DNA from: JBHENC01 sp051000345
GTDB taxonomy: Bacteria > Acidobacteriota > Blastocatellia > Pyrinomonadales > Pyrinomonadaceae
DNA: 64,000 bases
Assembly (NCBI GenBank): GCA_051000345.1
Contig: JBPCOJ010000046.1
Coordinates: forward strand, 1 to 64,000
Reading direction: 5' to 3'
Positions 26,096-34,602 of this stretch are shown here, one piece after another (position 1 is the first letter of the stretch; each line of letters begins with the position of its first letter). The translations under genes and the position numbers were made by a program. The notes below the pieces were generated by a model. The model had not been told where the DNA came from and did no database searches. It was given only the letters and a program-made list of their open reading frames with translations.

Positions 26096-27007
26096 ATGTG
26101 TACTCTCAAAAATCTTTCTAAAATCACCATCGCCATGCTGCTGCTCGCCGTTGCTATCGGCGGCGTAGGAATCAGCGCGAACGTCTCGGCTCGACAAATG
26201 CCGTCTGCGTCGCAAGTTGCGCGCACGCCGACGGAAACAGTGCGCGAATTTTACAAGGCGCTGCGCGAGAAGCGTTTTCGTGAAGCGTTTGCGATGTCTG
26301 TTTACAATACCGCGATCAACGGTTTGACGGACGCGGAGTTTGCGTCGCTGCGAACGTCATTTAAGAAGTTAAGCGATAAGGAGTTTGCCGCGCTGCGTCC
26401 GAAGTTTCAGCCTTTGACGGCAGAAGAGTACGGTGACTTGCAAACGGACTTTGAAAATCTGGCGGCGACCATTACAACCGATGTCACGATCAGCGGCGAA
26501 CAGATAAGCGGCGCGCTGGCGACGGTGTTCGTGCAGATTAAAGATGCGGACGGGAAACTCACACAGGCCGAACCCGTCGCGCTTTTTCGTGAAGGCAACG
26601 CATGGATCATCGGCGACCGCGCCAGCGCCGATTTAGTCAAACAGGAAGGCAAGGATTTTTTCTTTAACTTGCGCATTAAAACTCATGAGGAAGAAGCGCG
26701 CCGTATGCTGCAGCGCATCAAGCTGGCAGAGATCGTTTATACGTCGCAGCACAAAGGCGCGCTCGCGGATATTCCCGCGCTCGTCGCCGCAGGGCTTTTA
26801 CCGAAGGATGTCGAAGCCACAGCATCCACAGGCTATGCCTTTCAATTAACGCTTGCGGCAAACGCGCGCGCCTTCACGGTCTTTGCGACACCAGCGCGTT
26901 ATAATCGCACGGGTCGCCTTTCCTTTTTTATGGATGCGTCGGGAGTAAAAGCTTCGGATATGGGCGGAAAAATCTATGATCCGCGCTCGGCAAAGAAGCC
27001 TTCGTAA
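26096..27007 (+). CDS. exported protein with a pilin-like C-terminal domain
   Basis: The 303-residue protein has an N-terminal hydrophobic segment (12-32). A middle part (about 45-190) resembles NTF2-like/DUF4878 lipoproteins (VREFYKALREKRFREAFAMSV ... GNAWIIGD). A C-terminal part (about 200-295, LAEIVYTSQHKGALADIPALVAAGLLP ... MDASGVKASD) resembles the globular part of type II pseudopilins. Function is unknown. It precedes a PilZ protein in the same orientation, which hints at a surface-structure or motility context without proving it. Confidence 0.6.
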   Translation: MCTLKNLSKITIAMLLLAVAIGGVGISANVSARQMPSASQVARTPTETVREFYKALREKRFREAFAMSVYNTAINGLTDAEFASLRTSFKKLSDKEFAALRPKFQPLTAEEYGDLQTDFENLAATITTDVTISGEQISGALATVFVQIKDADGKLTQAEPVALFREGNAWIIGDRASADLVKQEGKDFFFNLRIKTHEEEARRMLQRIKLAEIVYTSQHKGALADIPALVAAGLLPKDVEATASTGYAFQLTLAANARAFTVFATPARYNRTGRLSFFMDASGVKASDMGGKIYDPRSAKKPS

Positions 27008-27104
27008 ATCTCTCTGCGAAGCGACGCATAAAAGATCGGCGCATAGAGATGTTCAAATACGAGCACATGAACGGCGAAGCGGCTGAAGGGGATTTGCGTT
27101 TGTT

Positions 27105-27539
27105 ATGCCGGAAATAATACGTGCTATCGCAGGGCGCTTGCGCGAACTCGTCGGCAATCGCCGTCGCGCCGCTCGTCGTAAAGTGCGTTTGAACGCCGTC
27201 GTTTCACTGCACAACGCGAAGACCGCAAACATCGACGGCAGCCACAAACAGCCTTCGGTTCTCGAAGGCTATACGCACGACGTGAGCGCCACCGGCCTCG
27301 CGCTTATCTTGCCCGCCATGCGCATCGGCGATCATCATCTGACGCATCAAGAGCACACGCTCCAGATCAAACTCGAACTGCACGCGGGTCAAACTCTTCT
27401 CGTGCGCGCCGTCGCCGTGCGCTACGAACCGCTCGACAGCAGCGAAACAAACGAAAAGAGTTATCTAATTGGTATGCACATTCTCGACACGGGCGATCAA
27501 AAACGCTTCGGCGATTATCTTCAAACGCTTTCAAGTTAA
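27105..27539 (+). CDS. PilZ-domain c-di-GMP-binding protein
   Basis: The 144-residue protein is essentially one PilZ domain, with the R-x3-R motif (Arg24, Arg28) and D-x-S-x2-G motif (Asp59, Ser61, Gly64) that contact c-di-GMP. There is no output domain, so it probably acts by protein-protein contact. It complements the many c-di-GMP synthesis and degradation domains elsewhere in the window (29.7-32.3, 49.1-50.5 and 56.3-58.2 kb) as a likely receptor. Confidence 0.8.
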   Translation: MPEIIRAIAGRLRELVGNRRRAARRKVRLNAVVSLHNAKTANIDGSHKQPSVLEGYTHDVSATGLALILPAMRIGDHHLTHQEHTLQIKLELHAGQTLLVRAVAVRYEPLDSSETNEKSYLIGMHILDTGDQKRFGDYLQTLSS

Positions 27540-27580
27540 AAATTCGATTGCCGCGCGGACGAAGGAATTTTTCGCTTTCG

Positions 27581-28258
27581 TCAATCCAAAAAGCACAGCT
27601 CGCCGAAAGCTTCCGAAACATGAAAATTCGGCTGCGCTGTATGCGTCGGTTGCCAAGCGAGATAGCGTTCGCTGCCCGTCCCGACACAGCGAAAGAGATT
27701 CGCCCGCCAGCATGTTCCGATTTGCGGCGCGGAACGATTCACGCCGAACGCCGCCCACGGCACTTGCATCGCAATCGTTATTGAGCCTTCACCGATGCGC
27801 GCATGAGCCGTCATCCCTGATCGATATTGCCAATCGGTTTCGCGTCCCGTTTGTGTGATGCGAAGCGCCAGATCGATCCACTCGCCGGTTGGCGCTGCCT
27901 CGAACTCGAAATACTTTTCCGGCTCGCCCGCGTCCGGCGCGATAAAGATTTCGCACACGTCGCGCTCCCATAGCCCGACGGTCTTTTCTTTTATTTGCGG
28001 CGCAGGATGAACGATCAACGGCTCATGTTGGCGACACACGAAGCGCACGCTCAAACCTTCGCTTGACCATAGAACGCGCGCTTCCGCATGACGTGCAGGC
28101 GCGGCGGCTTCGCCAGACCACAGCCGAGTCAGATGAACAGGCGACGCGTCGTTCCATGCTGCATGATTTAATTCATCGACACGGACATCAGCGCGGCGCG
28201 CTTCGATGACATTCGCCGCGTCCGTTTCGCTTATTCTTTCATCACGTTCATCATTCAA
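27581..28258 (-). CDS. CBM9-like carbohydrate-binding/DOMON-type protein
   Basis: The 225-residue protein has the pattern of CBM9-like proteins: an early LNHAAW, a middle LWERDVCEIFIAP and ...KYFEFEAAPTGEWID, and the C-terminal AWQPTHTAQPNFHVSEAFG. No signal peptide is evident, so it may be cytoplasmic. The only available start is TTG 28258, since no in-frame ATG exists near the N-terminus. It lies 17 bp downstream of the SDR gene and is probably co-transcribed. Ligand unknown. Confidence 0.75.
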   Translation of the reverse strand: MNDERDERISETDAANVIEARRADVRVDELNHAAWNDASPVHLTRLWSGEAAAPARHAEARVLWSSEGLSVRFVCRQHEPLIVHPAPQIKEKTVGLWERDVCEIFIAPDAGEPEKYFEFEAAPTGEWIDLALRITQTGRETDWQYRSGMTAHARIGEGSITIAMQVPWAAFGVNRSAPQIGTCWRANLFRCVGTGSERYLAWQPTHTAQPNFHVSEAFGELCFLD

Positions 28259-28275
28259 TTTAATTCACGTCCATC

Positions 28276-29067
28276 TTAATAAATGCTGCGTATCCAGCCG
28301 CCGTCCACTTGCAGCGTGACGCCTGTGATGAATGATGCGCGTTCGGAAGCTAAAAAGGCGACGGCGGCGGCGATTTCTTCGGGGCGCGCGAGGCGGCGCA
28401 TCGGCGCTTGATTCGCCCATCCAGCGATCATTTCTTCCTTCGATTTACCGGCGGCCTGCCCGCGCTGCTCGGCGAGTTCATATTGTCGCTCGGTTAAAGT
28501 ATAGCCGGGCGCGACATTGTTGACGGTCACGTTATCGGCGGCGAGTTCGTTCGATAAGGTTTTCGCAAATCCGGTTAGTCCAGCGCGCATCGTGTTGGAA
28601 AGAAGCAACCCGTCAACCGGCTGCTTGACGGAAATCGAAGTGATGTTGATGATGCGTCCCCAACGCTGTTCGCGCATTTGCGTGGCGACGAGATGCGCGA
28701 GGCGTATCGCCGAAAGCGCGCTCTGCTCGAAAGCGCGCGCGTACATTTCGAGCGTTGTATTGGCGAAAGTGGATGAAGGCGAACCGCCCGCGTTCGTCAC
28801 GCAAACATCGACGCGCCCTGCTTCCTTTATTACTTGAGAAACAAAGCGCGTCGTGTCATCGTCGTTTGTCACGTCGGCCTGCACGCCTGTGACTTGCGCG
28901 TTTGTTTCAGAACTTATTCTAGCGGCGGCCTGCTTCGCGCGTTCCGCATCACGCGAGCAAAGAAAAACACGCGCGCCCTCACGCGCGAGTTCGAGCGCCG
29001 CCGCGTAGCCGATGCCGCGACTTGCGGCGGCCACCAACGCAACACGATTTTGTAAGCCTAAATCCAT
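28276..29067 (-). CDS. atypical short-chain dehydrogenase/reductase (FabG-like)
   Basis: The 263-residue Rossmann protein aligns over its whole length with FabG-like SDRs. The nucleotide loop is AAASRGIG instead of TGxxxGIG. At the catalytic site the Tyr-x3-Lys pair is replaced within LSNTMRAGLTG, while the serine in NITSIS is retained. A known SDR subgroup lacks a perfect cofactor motif and catalytic tetrad, and this protein seems to belong there. It may bind nucleotide without classical reductase activity. GGGAG upstream supports ATG 29067. Confidence 0.85.
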   Translation of the reverse strand: MDLGLQNRVALVAAASRGIGYAAALELAREGARVFLCSRDAERAKQAAARISSETNAQVTGVQADVTNDDDTTRFVSQVIKEAGRVDVCVTNAGGSPSSTFANTTLEMYARAFEQSALSAIRLAHLVATQMREQRWGRIINITSISVKQPVDGLLLSNTMRAGLTGFAKTLSNELAADNVTVNNVAPGYTLTERQYELAEQRGQAAGKSKEEMIAGWANQAPMRRLARPEEIAAAVAFLASERASFITGVTLQVDGGWIRSIY

Positions 29068-29318
29068 TTCAATTCATCTCCCTTTTTTGCGCGAAAATCT
29101 TTATCGTATTAATGCTCCCGACGAAGGTAGCACTATCGCGCCGATGCCTGTCAAATTGCCCGCGCCTTAAACAATTCCAACTTTGACCGAATCATCATAC
29201 TGACCTGTCAGACTGACATCTTCGCCTGACAAATACCGCCTCTCAGCGCGCCGCCAATTTACCGCTTAAACGACGAAATGCTGAATGTTTCGCGTGTATT
29301 TGAGGCATATGGCGTGTG

Positions 29319-29334
29319 TGGCACGCATCTTGTT
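29319..29334 (+). promoter_or_regulatory. sigma-54 (-24/-12) promoter
   Basis: TGGCACG-CATC-TTGTT matches the TGGCACR-N4-TTGCW consensus with exact spacing and one substitution (C to T after TTG). Transcription would start near 29345 and run into the structured leader of the HD-GYP/GGDEF gene. It is the only good intergenic match I found in the window. A sigma-54 activator is encoded 5 kb downstream. Confidence 0.7.
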
Positions 29335-29353
29335 ATAGATTATGGCGCGGCTC

Positions 29354-29580
29354 GAAGCGCTGCAAGGCGCTTCACGAACCCACCGCACAGGGTTCGATAG
29401 CCGCACCATTTGAAAACAAAGAAGCGTCCGCCGAAAAAGATGTGCGCATGGATGCTTCTTGAACGAAATCTCACCCCCGGACAGGCGGGCGATTGCCCCT
29501 TTGAAAAAGATGCCCGCCACTTGCCCCGTTCGTCGCCGGAAGCGAAAATTGATTTGCTCCCAAGCTTCGCTTCCGGCGAC
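29354..29580 (+). ncRNA. candidate structured 5' leader with five hairpins
   Basis: Successive stems are 29354-29360/29367-29373 (7 bp), 29375-29381/29390-29396 (7 bp), 29421-29429/29450-29458 (9 bp, one wobble), 29484-29490/29512-29518 (7 bp) and 29532-29546/29566-29580 (15 bp perfect). Loops 3 and 4 share GAAAAAGATG, and stems 1, 3 and 5 share GAAGCG. It does not look like a GEMM c-di-GMP riboswitch. The rest of the 660-bp gap (29068-29731) has no convincing gene; 29640-29700 carries a weak inverted repeat of ATTGATGAATGATG type. Confidence 0.5.
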
Positions 29581-29731
29581 AAACACCCCAAACCAATTAG
29601 ATTAAAGACACGCACAAGGAAATTGATAAGCAGTAAAAAGAATTGATGAATGATGTCGAAAAAATTTGTTTCTCTTCATCGTTCATTATTCGTAATTTGA
29701 TCAACAAGTCATAACGTTCGGTTGATCGGAG

Positions 29732-32290
29732 ATGGAGCGAGTGAAATTCATAGAAATGTCTGATTATAACCGCGCGGCCAAATCATATTGGTCTGTGATG
29801 GTTGCCGCCGGAGCTTTAACGAGCGTCTGGGGGCTTTATCATTGTCTGGCGTTTACTCCGGCGGAGTGGTGGCAATTTCTCGCGCTCGTCGGCCTCGTCG
29901 TCGTCGCGGGCTTTTTCCCGATTCGCATTCCGAACACTTCCGCGAGCGTCACTGCGGGCGACACATTCATCTTTTTGAGCGTTCTCTTTCTGGGCATTCC
30001 GGCGGCGATTGTCGTCGGCGTGGTGGATTCCTTCGTTAGCTCCGCGCGCACCACGAAACGCGCGACGAGTTGGCTCTGGGCACCCGCGATGATGGCGGTC
30101 ACGGTTTTCATTTCCGGCAACGCCTTTTATTTTACGCTCGCCGCTTACTCTCACATCGCGGACGCGCCGCTAGGCACGCTGCCCGTGCGACTCGATCAAT
30201 TAGCCATACCGCTCGCCGTGATGACGATTGCGCAATATTTTCTTAACGGCCTCGCGGTTGCCACCGTTTGCGCGCTGAAGAAACGCCATTCGATTCTAAA
30301 ATTCTGGCGCGACGGTTATCTCTGGACATCTTGGACATTTTTCGCGGCGGGCGTCGCTGCCTGCATGATCTATGAAGCCGCGTCGCGCTTCGGCCTTCTC
30401 TACGTCGCATTGAGCTTGCCCGTAATCGCCGCGACGTTTGCGACTTACAAAGTTTACTTCGCCCGCGTTGACGAAAAAACGCGCGAAGCCGCAGAGATGA
30501 GCCGCTTGCATCTGGCGACTGTCGAAGCGCTCGCCACCGCCATTGACGCGAAGGATCAAACGACGCATTGCCATGTTCGCCGCGTGCAAATCTACGCCGC
30601 AGGAATGGGCGAACTCTTTGACCTCTCCCACAAGGAAATCGAAGCGCTCAAAGCGGGCGCGCTCCTGCATGATGTCGGCAAGCTCGCCGTGCCGGATCAC
30701 ATCTTGAACAAACCGGGCAGGCTTTCCACTGCCGAGTTTGAAAAAATGAAGGTGCATACGACCGTCGGCGCGGACATTCTCGAACGCGTGGATTTCCCGT
30801 ACCCGGTGGTGCCGATTGTTCGCCACCACCACGAACAGTGGGACGGCAAAGGCTACCCTGACAATTTGAAGGGCGAAGAAATCCCTATCACCGCGCGCAT
30901 TCTTTCCGTCGTCGATTGCTTCGACTCCGTGCGCGAAGATCGCCCGTATCGTCGCGGCATGACGCGCGAAGAAGCGAGCGCGCTCCTTCTTCGCGGCGCA
31001 GGCACGCATTTCGATCCGAAAATCGTCGATTCGTTTCTCGAACATCTGCCGCGCTTTGAAACTGAAATCGTTGCGCTGTGCCTAGACCAGCAACCGCCCG
31101 TCGATGAAAGCGTTAAGCCGCGCGCGTTGACGCCGGAAGAAATCGCCAAAAGCAAAGTCCGCGCTTCATCGAACGCGCATCTCGAGCAAATCAAAAACGC
31201 GCACCGCGAAGTTTACGCGCTTTATGAAATCGCGCGCACCTTCGGCTCGTCTCTCGACATCGAAGACACGCTCTCGATTCTCGTCAACAAAGTCGGACAC
31301 ATCGTGCCGTTCAGCACCTGCGTCGTTTATTTGCACGACGAACTAAAGGGCTATTCGACTGCCGCGCACGTCGCCGGAAAAAATGCCGAACTGCTGCGCT
31401 CCAGATGCGTCGCGCCGGGCGAAGGCATCACGGGCTTTGTGCTTTCCAATCGCCGCGCTATTAATCGCATCGATCCGGCGCTCGACTTTTCAGACTTGAA
31501 TTTGCTGGATGCTGACGGCGAATATCGCTCGATGGCTGCGCTGCCGCTTTACAAGGACGATCACTTGCTCGGCGCGCTCTGCGTTTACTCGATGGAGTTG
31601 AACGAATACACCGACGATCACATGCGACTGCTCGAAACAGTTGCGCGGCTCGCTTCCGATGCTCTGAGCAACGCCGTGCATCATGCCGAAGCTGAATCTC
31701 ATGCGCTTACGGATTCTTTGACGAACCTTCCGAACGCACGCGCCATGTACGTGCGCTTCGAGCAGGAAGCAGCGCGCGCGCGTCGCTCCGGCAAGCCCTT
31801 TCAAGTCGTCATGCTCGACTTGGATGATTTCAAGCAAGTCAACGACACGTTCGGACACAAAACGGGCGATCAAATGCTGCGCGAAATGGCGCGCATTTTA
31901 CAGGCGCAGCTGCGCGAATACGATTTCCTCGCGCGTTATGCGGGCGATGAATTCGTCGCCATCGTGCATGATTTGTCGGGCGAACAGGTTGCGGAATTTC
32001 ACGAACGCATCGAACGCGCCGTGACGAGTTTTTCCCTGCACGTTCGCGGATCGTCGAGGGCGCGCGTCGGCATCAGCGTCGGCGCAGCCACCTACGGCGC
32101 AGACGGCGAAACGCTCGACCAGCTTTTAATCGCCGCCGATCAAGCGATGTACTCCGCCAAGTCCCAGCACAAACAGCGAAAGCAAAAGCATTCGCTTAGC
32201 GCTGCCGTGACCAGTACGGACAAGCGTGAAGAAGTCGAACCAATTGTCGATCTCAACACAGGCAGACTGACTTCCGAAGCAATCAATTAA
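29732..32290 (+). CDS. membrane HD-GYP / GAF / GGDEF c-di-GMP enzyme
   Basis: The 852-residue protein has an N-terminal membrane sensor domain (about 15-240, six to eight hydrophobic segments). An HD-GYP phosphodiesterase domain follows, with His313-Asp314 and HHHEQWDGKGYP. A GAF domain spans about 495-640. The C-terminal GGDEF domain has active-site variant AGDEF (737-741), intact DLDDFKQVND metal/guanine residues and an RxxD inhibitory site (728-731). Both synthesis and breakdown of c-di-GMP look possible. ATG 29732 has GGAG directly adjacent, so ATG 29756 is an alternative start. Confidence 0.92.
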   Translation: MERVKFIEMSDYNRAAKSYWSVMVAAGALTSVWGLYHCLAFTPAEWWQFLALVGLVVVAGFFPIRIPNTSASVTAGDTFIFLSVLFLGIPAAIVVGVVDSFVSSARTTKRATSWLWAPAMMAVTVFISGNAFYFTLAAYSHIADAPLGTLPVRLDQLAIPLAVMTIAQYFLNGLAVATVCALKKRHSILKFWRDGYLWTSWTFFAAGVAACMIYEAASRFGLLYVALSLPVIAATFATYKVYFARVDEKTREAAEMSRLHLATVEALATAIDAKDQTTHCHVRRVQIYAAGMGELFDLSHKEIEALKAGALLHDVGKLAVPDHILNKPGRLSTAEFEKMKVHTTVGADILERVDFPYPVVPIVRHHHEQWDGKGYPDNLKGEEIPITARILSVVDCFDSVREDRPYRRGMTREEASALLLRGAGTHFDPKIVDSFLEHLPRFETEIVALCLDQQPPVDESVKPRALTPEEIAKSKVRASSNAHLEQIKNAHREVYALYEIARTFGSSLDIEDTLSILVNKVGHIVPFSTCVVYLHDELKGYSTAAHVAGKNAELLRSRCVAPGEGITGFVLSNRRAINRIDPALDFSDLNLLDADGEYRSMAALPLYKDDHLLGALCVYSMELNEYTDDHMRLLETVARLASDALSNAVHHAEAESHALTDSLTNLPNARAMYVRFEQEAARARRSGKPFQVVMLDLDDFKQVNDTFGHKTGDQMLREMARILQAQLREYDFLARYAGDEFVAIVHDLSGEQVAEFHERIERAVTSFSLHVRGSSRARVGISVGAATYGADGETLDQLLIAADQAMYSAKSQHKQRKQKHSLSAAVTSTDKREEVEPIVDLNTGRLTSEAIN

Positions 32291-32293
32291 AAA

Positions 32294-32353
32294 CAGATGC
32301 TGGATGTTAGATGTTAGGTGCTGGCAGAGCCGCCTACTAATATCCAGCATCTG
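32294..32353. repeat. heptamer-type inverted repeat
   Basis: Arms 32294-32310 and 32337-32353 pair over 17 bp with one wobble. The left arm continues into TAGATGT heptamers as at 16180. It begins 3 bp after the stop of the HD-GYP/GGDEF gene. Confidence 0.8.
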
Positions 32354-32547
32354 CCATCCGGCATCTGCCTTAATCTTTCTTGACAAACCCAGCGGCTTCG
32401 CTTTCAATCCTAGCAATCGACGCCGCGCTTTCTATTTCGGCTGTTCACGGCTAGCGCGGCGTCACCAATAAATTTGCGGCAAATTGCGTGGAAGCGATTT
32501 GCGCGAAATCCGACCTCATGCGGAATCTTGGTGAGAGACGCGAATGA

Positions 32548-34599
32548 ATGCCGACCCTTATCGAAAATAAAATCGAGAACGCCGCGACGCTCCTTGTCGT
32601 CGACGACAACGAGCGCGAGCGCGAGCGACTGCGGCGCACCTTCGAGGATGCAGGCCACCGCGTCGTCACCGCGCCGGACGCGATGTCCGCTTTGCGCCTG
32701 CTTCACAAAGAGCATTGCGATCTTATCTTGCTCGATATCGAAATGCCGGGCGTGGACGGCCTTGCGCTCTGCCGCCTTCTGCGCGCGCAACCGGCAACAC
32801 GCCAACTGCCCATCGTGATGCTTTCCGCGAGCGACGAGGAAAGCCGCAAAGTCGATGCCTTCGCCGCCGGAGCAGATGATTACATTCTTAAACCTTCAAG
32901 CCCGCGCGAATTGCTGACCAGAACCGGCGCGCATCTTGACGCCGCCGAGCGCACGCGCGATCTCGTTGGCAGCAATCGTGAACTGCGATTTCTCGCCGAA
33001 CTAGGGCATGATCTTTTGCGCGCGCTCGAACCGGAACAAGTCGTGCGCCGCGTTGCTGGCGCAACATACGAAGGCACGAACGCGGCCTTGTGCGCCGCCG
33101 TCATTAACCTCAAAGAGCCGCGCGCCGCCGTTTGCGTTTTTGACCGCGAGGGAATCGCCGGAAACACCTCGCATGTTTATCTTGATCGCCTTGCCGCGTG
33201 GCTCGCAAACGCTTCATTCGCGTCGGAACTTATCGACGACCAACACAAATTTTTACTACGCGATACGACTCACGCCGTTGAATACCTCGCGCCCTTGCGC
33301 TTCGACGGACAGACACAGGGCGCGCTCATCGCTTGCTTCGACGACGAAACAGCGTGCGGCGAAATCGAAAGGCGTTTGATCGCCGCCGCCGCGCAGCAGG
33401 CGTCTATGGCCGCGCATATTTCTTCGCTGTATGCGGCGTCGCGCGCTTCCTCGCAAAGCCTCGCCGAAGAAGTAAAGCGCCGCACGAAGGAAGCGGAAGC
33501 GCAGCGCCGTTTCACCGAAGCGATTATCGACAGTTTGCCGCTTTCGCTTTATGCGGTTGACCGCGATTATTCGATTGTCGCTTGGAACCGCAATCGTGAA
33601 CTCGGCGGGCAGGGCATTCCGCGCGAGGAAGTGCTGGGGCGCAATATTTTCGATGTGCTCACCAAGCAGAAACGCCAAGTGCTCGAAGCGGAGTTCGCGC
33701 GTGCCTTCGAGACGGGCGAAATCGAGCGCATCGAACAGGAAACGACTTCCGCCGACGGCACGACCAAACACTGGCTTGTCAGCAAGATTCCGATGCGCGC
33801 AGATAGCGGCGAGGAAGTCTCGCACGTTATCACCGTCGGCGAGGACATCACGTCGCGCGTCGAGGCCAGCCGCGCCGTCACGCGCACCGAAAAGCTCGCT
33901 GCCGTCGGGCGTCTCGCCGCCGGTGTCGTGCATGAAATCAATAATCCTCTCGCCACAATTTCCGCCTGCGCCGAAGCTCTCGAATCGCGCGTTAAAGAAG
34001 GCGCATTCGATTCATCGCCCGAAGCCGACGATCTGCGCGAGTATCTGGAACTGATTCGCACGGAAGCTTTTCGCTGCAAAACCATCACGAACGGCTTGCT
34101 CGATTTCAGCCGCACGCGCGCAGGCCAGCATGTCAGCGTCGATCTCGCGCAAGTGATGCAAGCCGCCGCGCGCTTGCTCGCACATCAACGGCGCGGCCAG
34201 AACATAGAAATCGAAACAATCGCGCACGATGATCTGCAAATCGTTTCCGGCGACGAAGGCCAATTGCAGCAGGCCTTGATTGCGCTCGCCACCAACGCCA
34301 TCGACGCGATGCCCGAAGGCGGCACATTAACGCTCGCGGCGCGCAACGAATACGCCAACGTGATTCTCGAAGTGCGCGACACGGGCATCGGCATTCCGCG
34401 CGAACATCTCGCAAAAATCTTCGATCCGTTTTTTACGACAAAGGAAATCGGGCGCGGCACGGGTCTCGGCCTCGCCGTGTGTTATGGTATCGTAGCCGAG
34501 CACGGCGGACATATGGACGTGCAGTCAGTCGTCGGCGCAGGCACGACGTTTACCATTCGCCTGCCTGCCGCTCAAATACAACATCACGGAGAACTGTAA
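32548..34599 (+). CDS. histidine kinase with N-terminal receiver (REC-GAF-PAS-HisKA-HATPase)
   Basis: The 683-residue soluble kinase begins with a receiver domain (acidic Asp19-Asp20, phosphoacceptor Asp63, Lys in YILKPS). It continues with a GAF-like region (about 150-300), a PAS domain (about 320-440) and a HisKA domain with phospho-His462 (VVHEINNPLA). The HATPase contains NAIDAM, DTGIGIP and GRGTGLGLAV. The next gene, 3 bp downstream, encodes an NtrC-type regulator, so the pair is an obvious NtrB/NtrC-like couple. The N-terminal receiver suggests it also takes phosphoryl input from another kinase. Confidence 0.93.
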   Translation: MPTLIENKIENAATLLVVDDNERERERLRRTFEDAGHRVVTAPDAMSALRLLHKEHCDLILLDIEMPGVDGLALCRLLRAQPATRQLPIVMLSASDEESRKVDAFAAGADDYILKPSSPRELLTRTGAHLDAAERTRDLVGSNRELRFLAELGHDLLRALEPEQVVRRVAGATYEGTNAALCAAVINLKEPRAAVCVFDREGIAGNTSHVYLDRLAAWLANASFASELIDDQHKFLLRDTTHAVEYLAPLRFDGQTQGALIACFDDETACGEIERRLIAAAAQQASMAAHISSLYAASRASSQSLAEEVKRRTKEAEAQRRFTEAIIDSLPLSLYAVDRDYSIVAWNRNRELGGQGIPREEVLGRNIFDVLTKQKRQVLEAEFARAFETGEIERIEQETTSADGTTKHWLVSKIPMRADSGEEVSHVITVGEDITSRVEASRAVTRTEKLAAVGRLAAGVVHEINNPLATISACAEALESRVKEGAFDSSPEADDLREYLELIRTEAFRCKTITNGLLDFSRTRAGQHVSVDLAQVMQAAARLLAHQRRGQNIEIETIAHDDLQIVSGDEGQLQQALIALATNAIDAMPEGGTLTLAARNEYANVILEVRDTGIGIPREHLAKIFDPFFTTKEIGRGTGLGLAVCYGIVAEHGGHMDVQSVVGAGTTFTIRLPAAQIQHHGEL

Positions 34600-34602
34600 G
34601 TT

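Noticed and set aside
29375..29396. GGGTTCGA sequence suggesting a tRNA T-arm
   Set aside because: The surrounding bases do not form an acceptor stem, D-arm or anticodon arm; the match is part of a simple 7-bp hairpin.
29345..29731. Possible GEMM-type c-di-GMP riboswitch before the HD-GYP/GGDEF gene
   Set aside because: The conserved GGGACGCAAAGCC-type core and receptor elements are absent, so only an unassigned structured leader is claimed.
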